Source: Aurantiochytrium sp. KH105 (taxonomy: Eukaryota > Sar > Bigyra > Thraustochytrida > Thraustochytriidae). Taken from it: a stretch of 64,000 nt of DNA. The notes under the pieces are model-generated. The model was not told the DNA's origin and searched no databases. It saw nothing but the letters and a program-made list of their open reading frames with translations. The translations under genes were made by a program, and so were the position numbers. This document shows, in pieces, positions 46,370-57,350 of the stretch. The stretch spans positions 62,001-126,000 of the forward strand of contig BGKB01000036.1 of assembly GCA_003116975.1 (NCBI GenBank), in the 5' to 3' direction. Numbering within the stretch: position 1 is the stretch's first letter; the number at the start of each line of letters is the position of its first letter.

Positions 46370-49300
46370 GGTTGTCTCTCTCTGTGCTTTCGCCTCCACG
46401 GCGCGGCTGGTTTTGCGCTCTCCAAAAGAAACCCTCTGCTCTATTTCCCGTGGTCGCTGCCGCGCAGAGTCTCGCGGCGCGCCTCGCCTGTCCAGTGTCT
46501 GCACGCTGGGCTGCGCACGAACGATATCTCCTCAGCGTCGGCGCTGTATCTAGGCCTAACCTCATTCGCTCGCCGCATTTTTTTTTTCTAAAGAAACGCA
46601 GGGACCCTTAAATTTGTTTATGAGAGCCTTCAAAGCGACGATGCCGTTCTTACTGCATTCGAGGGACTTGCAGGCTTGACGCGCGACAAAATACGCAGGA
46701 ACACACGTATTGGTTTCTCCGAGCTTGTTATGGCCACTGTTTCGTACACTTGACGCTGGCAAAGACTGACCTAAAGCCCACAAATGTATAGCCTGTTGGT
46801 CTGAGAAAAAACAACAACCATTTTCAAGTCACCAACTCGGTTTTACAGTCCGCGATATCGGAAAACAACGTCAAAGATCGTGCTGTCTCATCGAAACTTG
46901 TACGATAGACTTAGCTTTGAATTGTGCCCGTGCGATGAAGAAGCTCTCCATTTTCCCATTTTCTGCACGAATCTCACTGTTCTGGGGTCGAGCGAAGGAA
47001 ATCAGTTATTTGGACAATAAATGATGCACTGCAATTTCAAGCCATCATTTGCAAATGTATCACTCTCGGCGGCGTAGTAAAAAGGTGATTCTGAACACGT
47101 ATTCTTTGGTAAGTTCGTAACAAACAAAGGAAAAGGCTGAAAGAACTCGTGTGCGCTCGAAAACGTTCAACAAACGAGTGCATATCGAGCCTTGCAAGAG
47201 CAAGACAGAGATTCAGTGCCTCGACTCCACAAGAGAAAGGCTATTTTTTCGTAGCATAACTTTTGCCTGCCAGGATGCATGGCATGGCCAACTACGACGC
47301 CAAGATTGTGCTCCCCCCCCCCCCCCCAAAAGGGAAAAGCCAAGTCAGCCCCGGGCGGCTGGCTTCTTTTTCAAAAAAAGAAAAGAAAAAGAAAACAAGG
47401 ATTTAACGTGCACGATTTCGACTGCACCGGCGGCCTCAAATTGTATGCATGTTTCACGCAAGTTGCGAGCTGCGAGTTCCAGCTGCTTCCGATCCGGATT
47501 TTCGACCCACTGGCATGAAATCTGCCAAGATGCATAACACTCCGAGCTCGGTGACCTTGCTCGGCGTCGCTCTGCGAGCCAAGATCTCACCTTCGTCGCC
47601 ACCGCAACGGCGACTCTCGAGCCGCGTCTGCTGCACGCGTCGCTTTCGCAAGTCCACGTTTCCCCCGCAGCCCAGAGTTGCTCTCCCTCAAACCGTTCTA
47701 CGCACTCGCTCGCGTTCACACTTCCTCCTCGCCCTTGCCCGCACAAAGTAATCTCGCTCCTTGTGCACGACATCCTCGCGGCGCATGCACGTTTCCCGCC
47801 CGCGTTCCGAGCCACGGCCTCGCCCTGCGTCCGCACTTGCAGCCGCTGCTGGCAAGCATGGATGGACGCCACGAAGGCCGCGCCGGCGCCAAGCTGCTCT
47901 GCATGCGAGGCGAGGGAGGCCGCGTGGACGGACCCCCTCGCGACCACGACCACGGCCAGGCCCTGCCTGCCGCCTGCCTCGGAAATCCGGCCCCGCCGCG
48001 ACCCTCTGATGGCGCAGCGATGCGCAGCGCCGCCGCCGGGTTTGGCGGCCTCGAATCGCCTTCGGAGCTCGAGCTCGAGCTCGAAGAACTCGAGGCGGAC
48101 TCCAAGAATTGAATCGAAGTCGGATTCGGGGCCACGCGCCCGGAAAGTTTTAGGGGTGGTCCTCGAACTCAGCGAGGCCTGGGACCTCGGCTGCGCGCGC
48201 TGCAGCAGCAGCTGCTGCTGCAGGCAGCTGCTGCGCGAAGAACTGCGCGCTCGAGGGCGCGCGCTGCGCGGCCGGGCCCGCGACGAGCCTGCAGCGGCAG
48301 CAGCCGGCGCGCGACGCGGCAGGGTTGCGTGGAGATGGATGGCATCGCGGGGCGTCACAGTGCATGGATGACAGACAGGGCAGGGCAGGATGAGAGCTCG
48401 TTCGCGCACGTGCCTCTGCCGGCGCGGCCGAGGCCAGCGGCGCGGCGCGCGTACTTCATGACGGCGGCAGGCAGAGGCGAACATCCTGGCGCCGATGACG
48501 ATGATGGCGAGGCCTGCGTTCAATGAATTCAAATTGGAGAGAGAGAGAGAGAGAGAGAAGGATGAAAACAATGGCGAATTTGAAACTCCGAGAGCGCGAC
48601 TGCGGCGGCGGCGAAGATCGAAGCGGCCAAACGACGGCAGCCCGACGTCGCGTCGGGCTACAGGCTCTCGTGCGCTGTCGTATGTTTGCTTGCTTCGTTC
48701 GTTCGTTCGCTCGCTCGCTCGCTCGTACGTTCGTTCGCTCGTTTATCCATTCGTGCGTTCGCTCACGCACGCACGTACAAATGCACGCGCGCTCGCTTTC
48801 ACGCGTCCTCGATTGCACCAGCCCACCAGGGATGCGTCGAGACCGGCGGCGGCTTCTGTACCGTGCAAGTGCGCGCGCCCTTCCACGAGGCGCCGCGCTC
48901 TATATCTTCCCTTCCACGGCGTCTTCCCTTCCCCCGCGCTCTCTCCGTGCCCTTTTCTGTTCTTCGTGCATCAATCATTCACTTCCCGCATGCAGTGCAG
49001 TGCAGTGCAGCGCAGCTCGAGCAGCGATGGCGAGCGTCCCATCTCCACTGGTCCTCGCACGCATGCTCGTCCCGCGCAGCACGGCTCCGCCAACGTCGCA
49101 GGCCGCTCTCGCTCCTGCTGCCTCGCCTCGCCTCGCCTCGCCTCGCCCGGGCCCAGCGCAGAAGGCCGCGGGCAAGGGCAGGGACGGGAGGCGAAGGAAG
49201 GACATGGGCGACCCGTAGGCGGGCGATAACGCGAGTTAGTTCACTGGGAAGTACTCCCCCGCTGTGGTGCCCGAGCTGCTGCTGCTGCTGCTGCTGCTCT

Positions 49301-49680
49301 TCCAGCCCTTGCAGGAGCCCGAGACGGGACGCAGACCTCCCTTCCACTCCACTCGACTCCGCTTCCACTTCACTTCACTTCACTTCGCTTCACTTCCCGC
49401 CGCTCCACTCCACTCGGCTCCGCTCCATTCCTCTCCGCGCGGCGCAGCTCGGCGAGCAAACATTGAACGCGCGGCCGAGGTCTGCGAGCGCAGCGCCCGC
49501 CACCGCGCTGCTGCTGCTGCGCACGCGATACGTACGCGAGCGAGCGAGCGCAGACACGAGGCGGAAGAACCGCGTTGAGAGCGCGCCGTCGTGGGGGGGA
49601 AAGAGGGGACGAGCGAGGAGAGCAAGCAACAGTTTGAACTCGGGAGCTGGGACGCGCGGCGCCTGCGCGGCGAAGGCAAA
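46370..49680. other. 3.3-kb region without a convincing gene
   Basis: Left part (about 46600-47300): AT-richer sequence with no long frame and no recognised RNA gene. A run of 15 C is at 47313-47327. Right part (about 47350-49680): GC-rich, with frames on both strands that are Ala/Arg/Ser-rich and unrecognisable. The longest is 408 codons at 47345-48571 on the minus strand. Tandem repeats include a GA tract (48538-48559), a CGTT/CGCT tract (48693-48735), CGCCT repeats near 49120-49145, CTG at about 49276-49297 and CACTT repeats near 49366-49398. This right part is probably the promoter/5' UTR of the giant gene at 49681. An intron-containing or non-coding gene cannot be ruled out. Confidence 0.55.
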
Positions 49681-52600
49681 ATGCGGCCCAGGGGCGCCGT
49701 CGTTGCGACGGTGCTGAGCGTGCTCGCGAGTTTGGTGCCCGCGAGCCGCGCAGACTTTTTGGCCGATTATTTATCTGATAAAACCTTTGGACCCATCCCC
49801 GGACCATGCCCGGGCCCCACCATCAACGACGACACCTGCTTCGGCGACATCAGAAACTTGCCAGAGAGCGCCAAGAAAATCGAGGTCTGCCTCATCGACG
49901 ACGTCGACGGCACCTGCGGAGAACTTGGCGACCTCGTCACAGCAGGCGAGTTCACCGTCTGGAACCTCCAGTGCTACGATGGCCAGGTCGCCGACATTGT
50001 GCTCGACCACACTGCACAGAGCAGCGACACCGAGATTAACGCCCAGGTCGACGTGCGGAATTTTAAAATTAGCTGCACCGGAAGTATTCGCGTTGAACTG
50101 CTCACCATGGAGGTTGGCTCCACGAAACTCACCGCCACCTTTGAGGGACCCTTCACCATGATCCAGCCCGCGAACGTCGACGGTATCACTCTTTCCCTTG
50201 GCATCGACATTTTCACGGAAGCAGGCTTCACTTTCAGCACAGACCTGCCAGAGACCATTCTTCTTCCGTACGACAAGTGCGATATCGAGCCAGATCTCAA
50301 CCTTGAACTTACCACGGGCACAAACGGCTTCGAGTTCGTTGAGATTTGCAATCCTCTTCTTTTCCTCTTTGGAGGATGTGTGGACGGCACATCTGCCATC
50401 AATTTCTTGGGGCCTGATTTTCTTCTTGGCATTATCGTCACGGTCGCCGAGGGTATCGCCGGTGGCATTGTATGTCAAATCATCGAGGAGGCCGCCTGGC
50501 TCGAAGCCTATGACGCTCCAGGCATCATCAATGAAGTTTGGGCAGAGGTTAAGGCTCAGGTAGACGAATGGGGCGAGTCTGTCGGCCAGGATGTTCAGGT
50601 TGCCGACAGCGACGCTGCGATTCTTGCCACCGAGCCCTACAGCGGTGTCAATGCGACCATGCTCGCCAATTCAGTCGATTTCAGCAACAACACTATTGTA
50701 GAGTCCATCAGCGTCATGCTCAACAACTGGCTCGGTTCGCCCAGCGTCCAAGCCGAGTACGAGGATCGTCCCGTCATCAATGAGCTCATTAGCCTCCTTA
50801 CGGAACCCGATGGGACCTTTCCGCTCGATCTGGAGGCCTATGACGCCGCGCTCGAGGCCTCGGTCCCGCTCAATGTCTCTGACGTCACGGTGCGTCTCCA
50901 GCGTCTGTCTCTGCAGGGCCTCAACACACTGTCTACCTTTGGGATCCTCAACATCGGAACCGATCTCCCGAACGAGGATCGTCTTCACCACACCTTCAAC
51001 AACTCCATCGTCATTCAAGACCTCACGCTGGAGGTTGAAGCATATGTGCGCCTTGATCGCGGCTCCTGGGTTACGGCATCCTGCAATCTTCCGGCTCCGG
51101 GTACTTGCTCGAGCGACTCGAGCGAGTTCACCTTCAACTTCACCACAAATGTGCAGGACGTCAATTTTAATGCCAGCGTGCTCGCGCTTCTCAATCCCGA
51201 TGAGATTGTCGATCTTCAAGTTGGCCAGATTCTGGATATTGACTTTGCGGGCGAGTCCTTTGGTGCCTTTTCCAAACTCTTGCGTTGCGTCAGCCCTGCT
51301 GCCTATGCGCTCAATGTGACCAACGTCGTGGCGAGTCTCGGTGCAATCAACGACCCCCAAATGGTCAACTTTGATGGAGTCGGTCTCTCCAATCTCATTC
51401 AGGGTGGTATCGAGCTTGGCGCCGATGTCGTCAAGGGCGCGCTGAAGACCAAGTTTCCCGGAATTGTCAATGGACCTGTCCGTGAGCTTATCAACGAAAT
51501 CCTTCTCGAAGAGGTCACTCTTCCTGGCCAGGACGACTCGAACACCTGCCCACCGTGGCAGGGTCCTTCGGGGCATGGTCCACTTGAGATCGACTTTGAC
51601 GGCGCCATCTTTTCGCCCGTGTACGCTCTCATCAACGATGGTGTTGGCGGTGAGCGTATTCGTGACACCGAGGTTGATCTCAACGAGTTCATTGATGAGC
51701 TCCTCAAGTTCAACGAAGAATCCTACGAGAGCTTTCCGTTCAACAGCGTCGGCCGTCCCGACGGTGAGTGGGGACTCGACGAAGAGTACAACTCGGCTGG
51801 AATTCTTACCTCCTTCAGCGACGAGGACGACTTTATCCAGTTTTCTGACTTTGTCATTGGCAACCTGGACTCGCTCTATAAGCTCACGCTCTCGTCGCCG
51901 GGCGAAGGCCTCGATATCGGCTTTGGTCTTGGCGGTGCTCTTTTGAGCTCGGACGGCAGCACCGTGCTCCCGATACGCCCCCTAAATCTTTCGATCGGGT
52001 TTCAGGCCGTGGTTCCCAGCAAAGGCATTGATGAGGCGGCTATACTCAAGCTCTCTCTCAGCGAGCTCGATATCGACGTGACCATGACGAAGCTGGCCAT
52101 CAACATCGAGCTCATCTATGCTCTTTACATCAGCCAGCTCGATCGCATCCCCTGTCTTCTGGCGGCGCTGAACGACATTCAGTTTGAGAAGGAGGGGAAA
52201 CAGGCTTCCATCTCGGCGCTCACATTCGAAGTCACGCAGACGCGCTCGGACTCGACCAGTCCCAACAAAGTCGAGCAAGCGCTTTCCATCCTTGACGCCG
52301 AGCAGCCTGGTGCGCGTGCTCAAGCACTTGTGACCACTCTCGCCGATGTCATCACCGACCTCGTCCTTGATGTTATCGAGGGTATTCCGGCCCAGTATGC
52401 CAACCTGACGGCCGAGACCTGTGTAAACGCCGAGAGCACCGTGGATATCGCCTTGAGCCTTTTGTCGTTGGACGTGCCCAACGTTACCGAGACGATTGAG
52501 CGCTGCACAGCCGAGATTGAGGAACTCGAGTCGGTCGAGGACATGGAGATCAAGGTCTTTCAGGCCAATGGCGGGGACCTGCCGAACTTGGTCAACTTTA

Positions 52601-55600
52601 AGGAGTCCTTTGTCTTTGAAATCGTGCGCTATCTGCTCGACACGGTCAAGGGCCCGACGCTGCAGAACGTCTTTACGGCGTTGGGCAACACGTCTGGCAA
52701 CGCGCTTTCGGACCTCTTCGAGCTCGATGATCCAGAGGACCCGGAGAATGGCAACGTGACCTTTGTGTTTCCGATCGACAAGCTCGACCTTGGTCTCGAC
52801 TACTCGAACGAAGACCCGGGCTTTCGCTTCAACCCTGGCTATCTACGTGTCAAGAGCGTCAACCGTCTTCTCGAGACCTTCGAATTTCTCAAGCCGCTCG
52901 GGACAATGACCACGGAGAACCGCATCACTTTCAGGGACGATCTTCCGCTCGACGTGACCATCTCTCCATGGATCGAGCTTGACGGCGAGGCTGCGGACGA
53001 GCAACCTGGCACTGTCATTCGCGAAGACATTCTGGTGTCTCTGCAAATCACAGACTTGAACATTGTGGCGGAGCTGGTGACAGCCTTCGACTACGAGAAG
53101 CTCCTCGATCTGACGCTTTCACAGCTTCTCTCTGTGCAAAGCGACCAGGCCATTCATCTCGCAGAGCATGCACTTGACTGCTGGCTCTCGACGTACTATG
53201 ACGAAGGCTTCTTCCTTCGCAAGCTCGACGTGACGCTTGGCGAATTGTCGGGCGTCACGTTGACCTCGACGCGCGAGATCCTCAGCGAAGGCATGGAAGA
53301 GATGGTCGGCGCCATTGTTGAGCTTATGACATATTTCTATGTCGACGCAATTCCGCGCATGGCGCAAAACTGTGCTGTTCCGTACGTGAACGATGTGGCG
53401 TTCAAGACCTTGGATCTCGCGTCATGCCCGAACTCAGAGCAGATCGATCCGCCCCCGCTTGCGGAAGGCAACACTGTGCTCCGCTTCGACACCTCGCCTG
53501 GCCTCAACTCCTTCCTTTCATTCTGGTTCGAAGACGTGGTCTCCGAGGACTATGCGGCACTTAACACGGTCTTGAACGGCGCAGCCGAGGAGCTTGTTTT
53601 CCTCAACTCTGAGTCCTCCACCGGCGACCAGTCATTTAACTTTACGCTTCCGCTCATTTACAACAGCGTGAACTACGGCTCGGTCTTCCTGAAGCTCGCC
53701 GATGTCAAGTTGAGTGGCCTCGGCACCTTCCGGGATTTGCGGCCGCTGATTCCTTTCGGATCGGATTTGCAGCCCATGTATGACCCGAGCGACTACCCTA
53801 ACGAGGAAGAAAGCGCGCGCCGCCGTCTTGTCAGCGCGGGTCAGCAGCCATACACGACGCAGACTGACATCGATATCGAGGGTCCCCTTTCGATCGAGGC
53901 CAAGGTCACCATCAATGCCTATGACCTCTTTGAAGGCTACCCAGAGATGATCAACGAGCTCAGGCTGACACTGGGTCTTTCAGACATCATCTTCGCGCTG
54001 CAGCTTCTTCTGGAGGTGGATCTTGTCAAGCTGATGGACGTCCGCTTCCGGTCATTTTCAACTCTCACCGAGATTCCTTGTCTGCTCATCCCTGTCGAGA
54101 AGCTGGAGCCGCTGGCGTTCAACTTTAACTTGTCCGCTGTGGAGATTGATGCTGCGTGCGCTGGTACGTGCGAGTTCCCGCTGCTTGCCTACCTTCAAGA
54201 TGGAACTCCATTCTCGAACGAGAACAAGGAGGAAATCAGTCAGCTCGTCACCGAGTTCGTCGCATACTGGACCGCCTTCGTGGGCACCAAGGGCGCGCAG
54301 CAGCTCATTGACGGAGCCATCTCGCAGGCCGAGGACGACTGCGCCGCCATCTACGAGCTGGTTGATGAGCTTACCACCTTTGAGGAGCGCCAACGCGATG
54401 ATGCTGCAACCGTCTTTGCATACATCTTTCTGGGTGGTTGCGGCGTGGCTGCAATTGGCGCTCTGCTTCTCGTTCCGCTGCATCGCCGTCGGCAAAAGAC
54501 AGCCATCGCGGCCAAGCTTGTGGGTACCTTGCCCTTTGAGCGCGACGAGTATTTTGCCGGCGAGATGGCGCTCACGGAGCTGCGAGCCAAGAGCATCTTC
54601 CAGCACCCCATCACCCCGCTTGTCGCGCGCTTCCTTGTCCCGTTCATTCAGTTTATGAATGTTGCCGGACTTGTGGTGGCCATTGGCTTTTCGGACGCTG
54701 CCAATATCACCGTCAACATTACTCTTTTTGGGGCCACGACGCAGACGATTGCGCTGGTACCGTTCACGCTGTTTTCGACCATCAACGATACGTGGAACTC
54801 GGGTGCCTGGCCTCTGGCTGTCCTCATTGCCGTTGCCTCGTGCATGTGGCCGATCGCCAAGAATCTCGTCCTCATGTTTGTGTGGTTTGTGCCGACGACC
54901 ATCGTTTCCGCCAAACGCCGTCGCTTCATCCTCGAGGTGCTGGACATGCTGGGCAAGTGGTCGTTCCTCGATGTATTCGTGATTGTCATCACGCTGGCCG
55001 CGCTGCGATCGTACGTCGTAGGCGCCTTTTATGCGAATGTGGCGTTTCTTGATGACGAGGTGTTCATCACCGACGTTAATGTGACGCCAGAGCACGGCTT
55101 GGTTTTGCTCTGCTTTGTCGCTGCGCTTTCGCTCATTGTCAACCACATTGTCATGTTCTATCACGACCGGGTCGAGGAGTCGAACCAGCGCAGTGAGGAT
55201 CGTGCCAACGGGCATGAAGAAATCGCGCGCAAGGTGCCGCGTCGAGCAACGATCAAGTCGCCAGTGTGGAAGCACGAATTCTCTGGGGCATCCAAGGCGG
55301 GGCTGGCACGCGTGGTGAACCCTGTTGCGATTGGTGTGCTCGGTGGCACCACGGCGCTAGCATTTTTGCTGATCGCGATTGGAATTGGCTTGCCGCTTAT
55401 TACCTTTGAGCTGCGTGGTCTGCTGGGTATTCTGCTCGAGGTCATCTCCACGGACTCGCCGAGGCTGAACGGCCAGATGCTGAACCGCAAAACGTACTCG
55501 GTGATTGAGATGGGTGCTGCTCTGGCGGAATCGCCGACAACCAATGGCTTTGAAGAAGCTTCCATTGCCTTTTTCAAAATCCTCTATGCGATTGCAGTAT

Positions 55601-56427
55601 ACGTAGGTCCCATGATTCTCTTGATGCTGCAGGGCGCGCTCCTCTTCGTTCCGGTGAATCTGAACATGGGCAAGTCTCTGTTTTTCTGGACAAAAATTGC
55701 CTCGTACTGGTCAGGCTTGGAGATCTTCTTGGTGGCCATGGTGCTGACGATTCTGGAAATCAGCATTGTGACGCAGTTCATCACAGACTTTATCACGAAC
55801 GATGTCTGCTCGCAAATTGTCGGCGCCCTGGAGCTCTTGGTGGAAGACGCGGATCTCGATGCTTTTTGTTTCAATGCCGTGGGCGTTTTGGAACCGACCT
55901 CGATCCTCCTTTTCGTTGGCTGCTTTTTGGAGCTGGCGAGCTTTTATGCCATCACTGTCCTCGCTCACGCCGTTTTTGCCGATCGTTATTACGACGCGTA
56001 CAAGGGCTTGCGCGATAATGTCAAGCCGCAGCGTATGCTTCGTCTGGACCGCTGGATTTTGACGCGATGCACAACATTGAAGCCGAGGAGCGGCGGTGGT
56101 CCTGGGTCGCGAGGTGCGGTTGGGCCGACGAGTCCGGCCGGAGATGTCAGTGGTGGCGTGGGTCCATTTACAGATCTGGACCATCAAGACGACAATGAGC
56201 TTATCGACCACGAGGACATGTGGTGCGCTCCTTGCAATCGGTGCTGCGCCAACGAAAAGGGCCAGCGCACTGCAGAGGCGCGTATCGACGCCTGGCAGTC
56301 TCGCTTTGGTATTCCCGTGGCCTCGGAGACCCGCGAGGCAGGCAATCCTGCCTTTGTAGCTGGGCCGCGATCATCGCCGCCGCCGGCGCAAGTCTCGCGT
56401 TTTCGTCGCTCAAGCGTCGATGTATGA
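49681..56427 (+). CDS. Giant TULIP-like ectodomain plus tandem PqiA-type membrane protein (copy 1)
   Basis: The product has 2248 residues from the ATG at 49681, with a signal peptide (VVATVLSVLASLVPASRA). Residues ~25-1575 are a lumenal or extracellular region with many N-x-S/T sites and five Cys-bounded blocks (C200-C265, C536-C623, C825-C914, C1167-C1231, C1467-C1554). Each has a CLL-like start, beta strands, then an amphipathic helix before the second Cys. This resembles the disulfide-linked core of BPI/LBP (TULIP) lipid-binding domains. A membrane anchor at ~1580-1600 ends in HRRRQK. Then come two modules of four TM each, whose third helices begin W1760-S-F-L-D-V-F and W2010-S-G-L-E-I-F, as in bacterial PqiA/LetA. 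The ~130-residue tail has C-A-P-C-N-R-C-C, E-K-G-Q-R and a terminal V-D-V. A lipid-transfer role is inferred. It is a tandem paralogue of the next gene. Confidence 0.85.
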   Translation: MRPRGAVVATVLSVLASLVPASRADFLADYLSDKTFGPIPGPCPGPTINDDTCFGDIRNLPESAKKIEVCLIDDVDGTCGELGDLVTAGEFTVWNLQCYDGQVADIVLDHTAQSSDTEINAQVDVRNFKISCTGSIRVELLTMEVGSTKLTATFEGPFTMIQPANVDGITLSLGIDIFTEAGFTFSTDLPETILLPYDKCDIEPDLNLELTTGTNGFEFVEICNPLLFLFGGCVDGTSAINFLGPDFLLGIIVTVAEGIAGGIVCQIIEEAAWLEAYDAPGIINEVWAEVKAQVDEWGESVGQDVQVADSDAAILATEPYSGVNATMLANSVDFSNNTIVESISVMLNNWLGSPSVQAEYEDRPVINELISLLTEPDGTFPLDLEAYDAALEASVPLNVSDVTVRLQRLSLQGLNTLSTFGILNIGTDLPNEDRLHHTFNNSIVIQDLTLEVEAYVRLDRGSWVTASCNLPAPGTCSSDSSEFTFNFTTNVQDVNFNASVLALLNPDEIVDLQVGQILDIDFAGESFGAFSKLLRCVSPAAYALNVTNVVASLGAINDPQMVNFDGVGLSNLIQGGIELGADVVKGALKTKFPGIVNGPVRELINEILLEEVTLPGQDDSNTCPPWQGPSGHGPLEIDFDGAIFSPVYALINDGVGGERIRDTEVDLNEFIDELLKFNEESYESFPFNSVGRPDGEWGLDEEYNSAGILTSFSDEDDFIQFSDFVIGNLDSLYKLTLSSPGEGLDIGFGLGGALLSSDGSTVLPIRPLNLSIGFQAVVPSKGIDEAAILKLSLSELDIDVTMTKLAINIELIYALYISQLDRIPCLLAALNDIQFEKEGKQASISALTFEVTQTRSDSTSPNKVEQALSILDAEQPGARAQALVTTLADVITDLVLDVIEGIPAQYANLTAETCVNAESTVDIALSLLSLDVPNVTETIERCTAEIEELESVEDMEIKVFQANGGDLPNLVNFKESFVFEIVRYLLDTVKGPTLQNVFTALGNTSGNALSDLFELDDPEDPENGNVTFVFPIDKLDLGLDYSNEDPGFRFNPGYLRVKSVNRLLETFEFLKPLGTMTTENRITFRDDLPLDVTISPWIELDGEAADEQPGTVIREDILVSLQITDLNIVAELVTAFDYEKLLDLTLSQLLSVQSDQAIHLAEHALDCWLSTYYDEGFFLRKLDVTLGELSGVTLTSTREILSEGMEEMVGAIVELMTYFYVDAIPRMAQNCAVPYVNDVAFKTLDLASCPNSEQIDPPPLAEGNTVLRFDTSPGLNSFLSFWFEDVVSEDYAALNTVLNGAAEELVFLNSESSTGDQSFNFTLPLIYNSVNYGSVFLKLADVKLSGLGTFRDLRPLIPFGSDLQPMYDPSDYPNEEESARRRLVSAGQQPYTTQTDIDIEGPLSIEAKVTINAYDLFEGYPEMINELRLTLGLSDIIFALQLLLEVDLVKLMDVRFRSFSTLTEIPCLLIPVEKLEPLAFNFNLSAVEIDAACAGTCEFPLLAYLQDGTPFSNENKEEISQLVTEFVAYWTAFVGTKGAQQLIDGAISQAEDDCAAIYELVDELTTFEERQRDDAATVFAYIFLGGCGVAAIGALLLVPLHRRRQKTAIAAKLVGTLPFERDEYFAGEMALTELRAKSIFQHPITPLVARFLVPFIQFMNVAGLVVAIGFSDAANITVNITLFGATTQTIALVPFTLFSTINDTWNSGAWPLAVLIAVASCMWPIAKNLVLMFVWFVPTTIVSAKRRRFILEVLDMLGKWSFLDVFVIVITLAALRSYVVGAFYANVAFLDDEVFITDVNVTPEHGLVLLCFVAALSLIVNHIVMFYHDRVEESNQRSEDRANGHEEIARKVPRRATIKSPVWKHEFSGASKAGLARVVNPVAIGVLGGTTALAFLLIAIGIGLPLITFELRGLLGILLEVISTDSPRLNGQMLNRKTYSVIEMGAALAESPTTNGFEEASIAFFKILYAIAVYVGPMILLMLQGALLFVPVNLNMGKSLFFWTKIASYWSGLEIFLVAMVLTILEISIVTQFITDFITNDVCSQIVGALELLVEDADLDAFCFNAVGVLEPTSILLFVGCFLELASFYAITVLAHAVFADRYYDAYKGLRDNVKPQRMLRLDRWILTRCTTLKPRSGGGPGSRGAVGPTSPAGDVSGGVGPFTDLDHQDDNELIDHEDMWCAPCNRCCANEKGQRTAEARIDAWQSRFGIPVASETREAGNPAFVAGPRSSPPPAQVSRFRRSSVDV

Positions 56428-57350
56428 ATGATCGAATCATGGCCGAACGAAGCCCGCAAGCGCGCGCCTCTTCTTTCTTTTTTTGTCTCTATTTCGTTGA
56501 TCCTAAATATGTTGTTTCAAACCATACCATATACCGTACGCCGAGATGTCCGGGCCTGGCCCAATCTCGCACCGTTCTCGCGCGAAGTGCACTTCGGTGC
56601 CAGCGTTTTCTCGCGCCCTTATCAGCACTCGTTAACTGCGGCAGCAGGCGGTCGCCCGCCCGCCCGCAGCCACCCGCTCCCTCGCTTGCTTGCTCGCTCG
56701 CTCGCTCGCTCGCCCGCCGGATTTAGGGCGCTCGCCGTCCATGGCACGTGCCGTCTGGACCGCAAAGCGCGGCCGCGGCCGCCCCCCAGTTGCGCGTGAG
56801 CCGCTGCCCGCAGTTCCTCTTAGGGTTGCGACCGCCGGCCGCTTGCACTCGCACCGCGGCGTCTGGACCAGGCCAGGACCACGAGAGCGAGCACTCGCCT
56901 GCTTGGAGCCCGACAAGGTCTCCAAGCGCAGCGAAAGCTACAGCCGCAGACGAGACTGACGGCGCAGTAGTACCACCGTGCGCCTGCCTTGGCTGGTCTG
57001 GCCTGGCCGCTCCGACCGCCCGTACCTTGCGCGCGGTACCGCCCGGGGCGTGCCGGCTCAGAGACAGACAGTCAGTCAGTCAGCCCTGGCGACCAGTTCT
57101 GCACCGTTGCTTGCAGTTGCAGTTGCGTGCAGAAGGGCGGCGCCGCGGGACGTACGGGCCCTAAGCGGGCGCGGCCTCGCCGCCGCGCTTAGGTTTGGGC
57201 CTCTGCGCTGCCCTGCCGCCGGTACGTACGTGTCCGTGTGGATCCACTCCCGCCGCTGCCAGCCAGGCGCCGCTAGGGCTAGGGCGGGTCCAGGCGGGGC
57301 CGCTGTGGGGGAGGCGGGCCCGCGCTGTGGGAAAAGGAGGAAGCAGGGGN
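56428..57350. other. Spacer between the giant paralogues, ending in an N gap
   Basis: This 923-bp GC-rich stretch contains GCTC repeats near 56685-56712 and no acceptable gene. In particular it lacks the signal peptide and first ~150 residues expected for copy 2. The N at 57350 falls exactly where coding similarity to copy 1 begins, so the two sides may not be truly adjacent. Confidence 0.7.
57350..57350. other. Ambiguous base (N), probable contig join at the 5' end of copy 2
   Basis: Sequence left of this base is non-coding and GC-rich; sequence right of it is coding and aligns to residue ~147 onward of copy 1. A gap of unknown size is the simplest reading. Confidence 0.8.

Noticed and set aside
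47345-48571. 408-codon minus-strand frame
   Set aside because: Composition is Ala/Arg/Ser-rich, competing frames on the plus strand are equally long, and no domain, membrane layout or signal peptide is convincing.
57195-57349. Apparent upstream start for giant copy 2
   Set aside because: The translation is Arg/Pro/Gly-rich, has no signal peptide and no similarity to copy 1; it only joins the real frame through the N at 57350.
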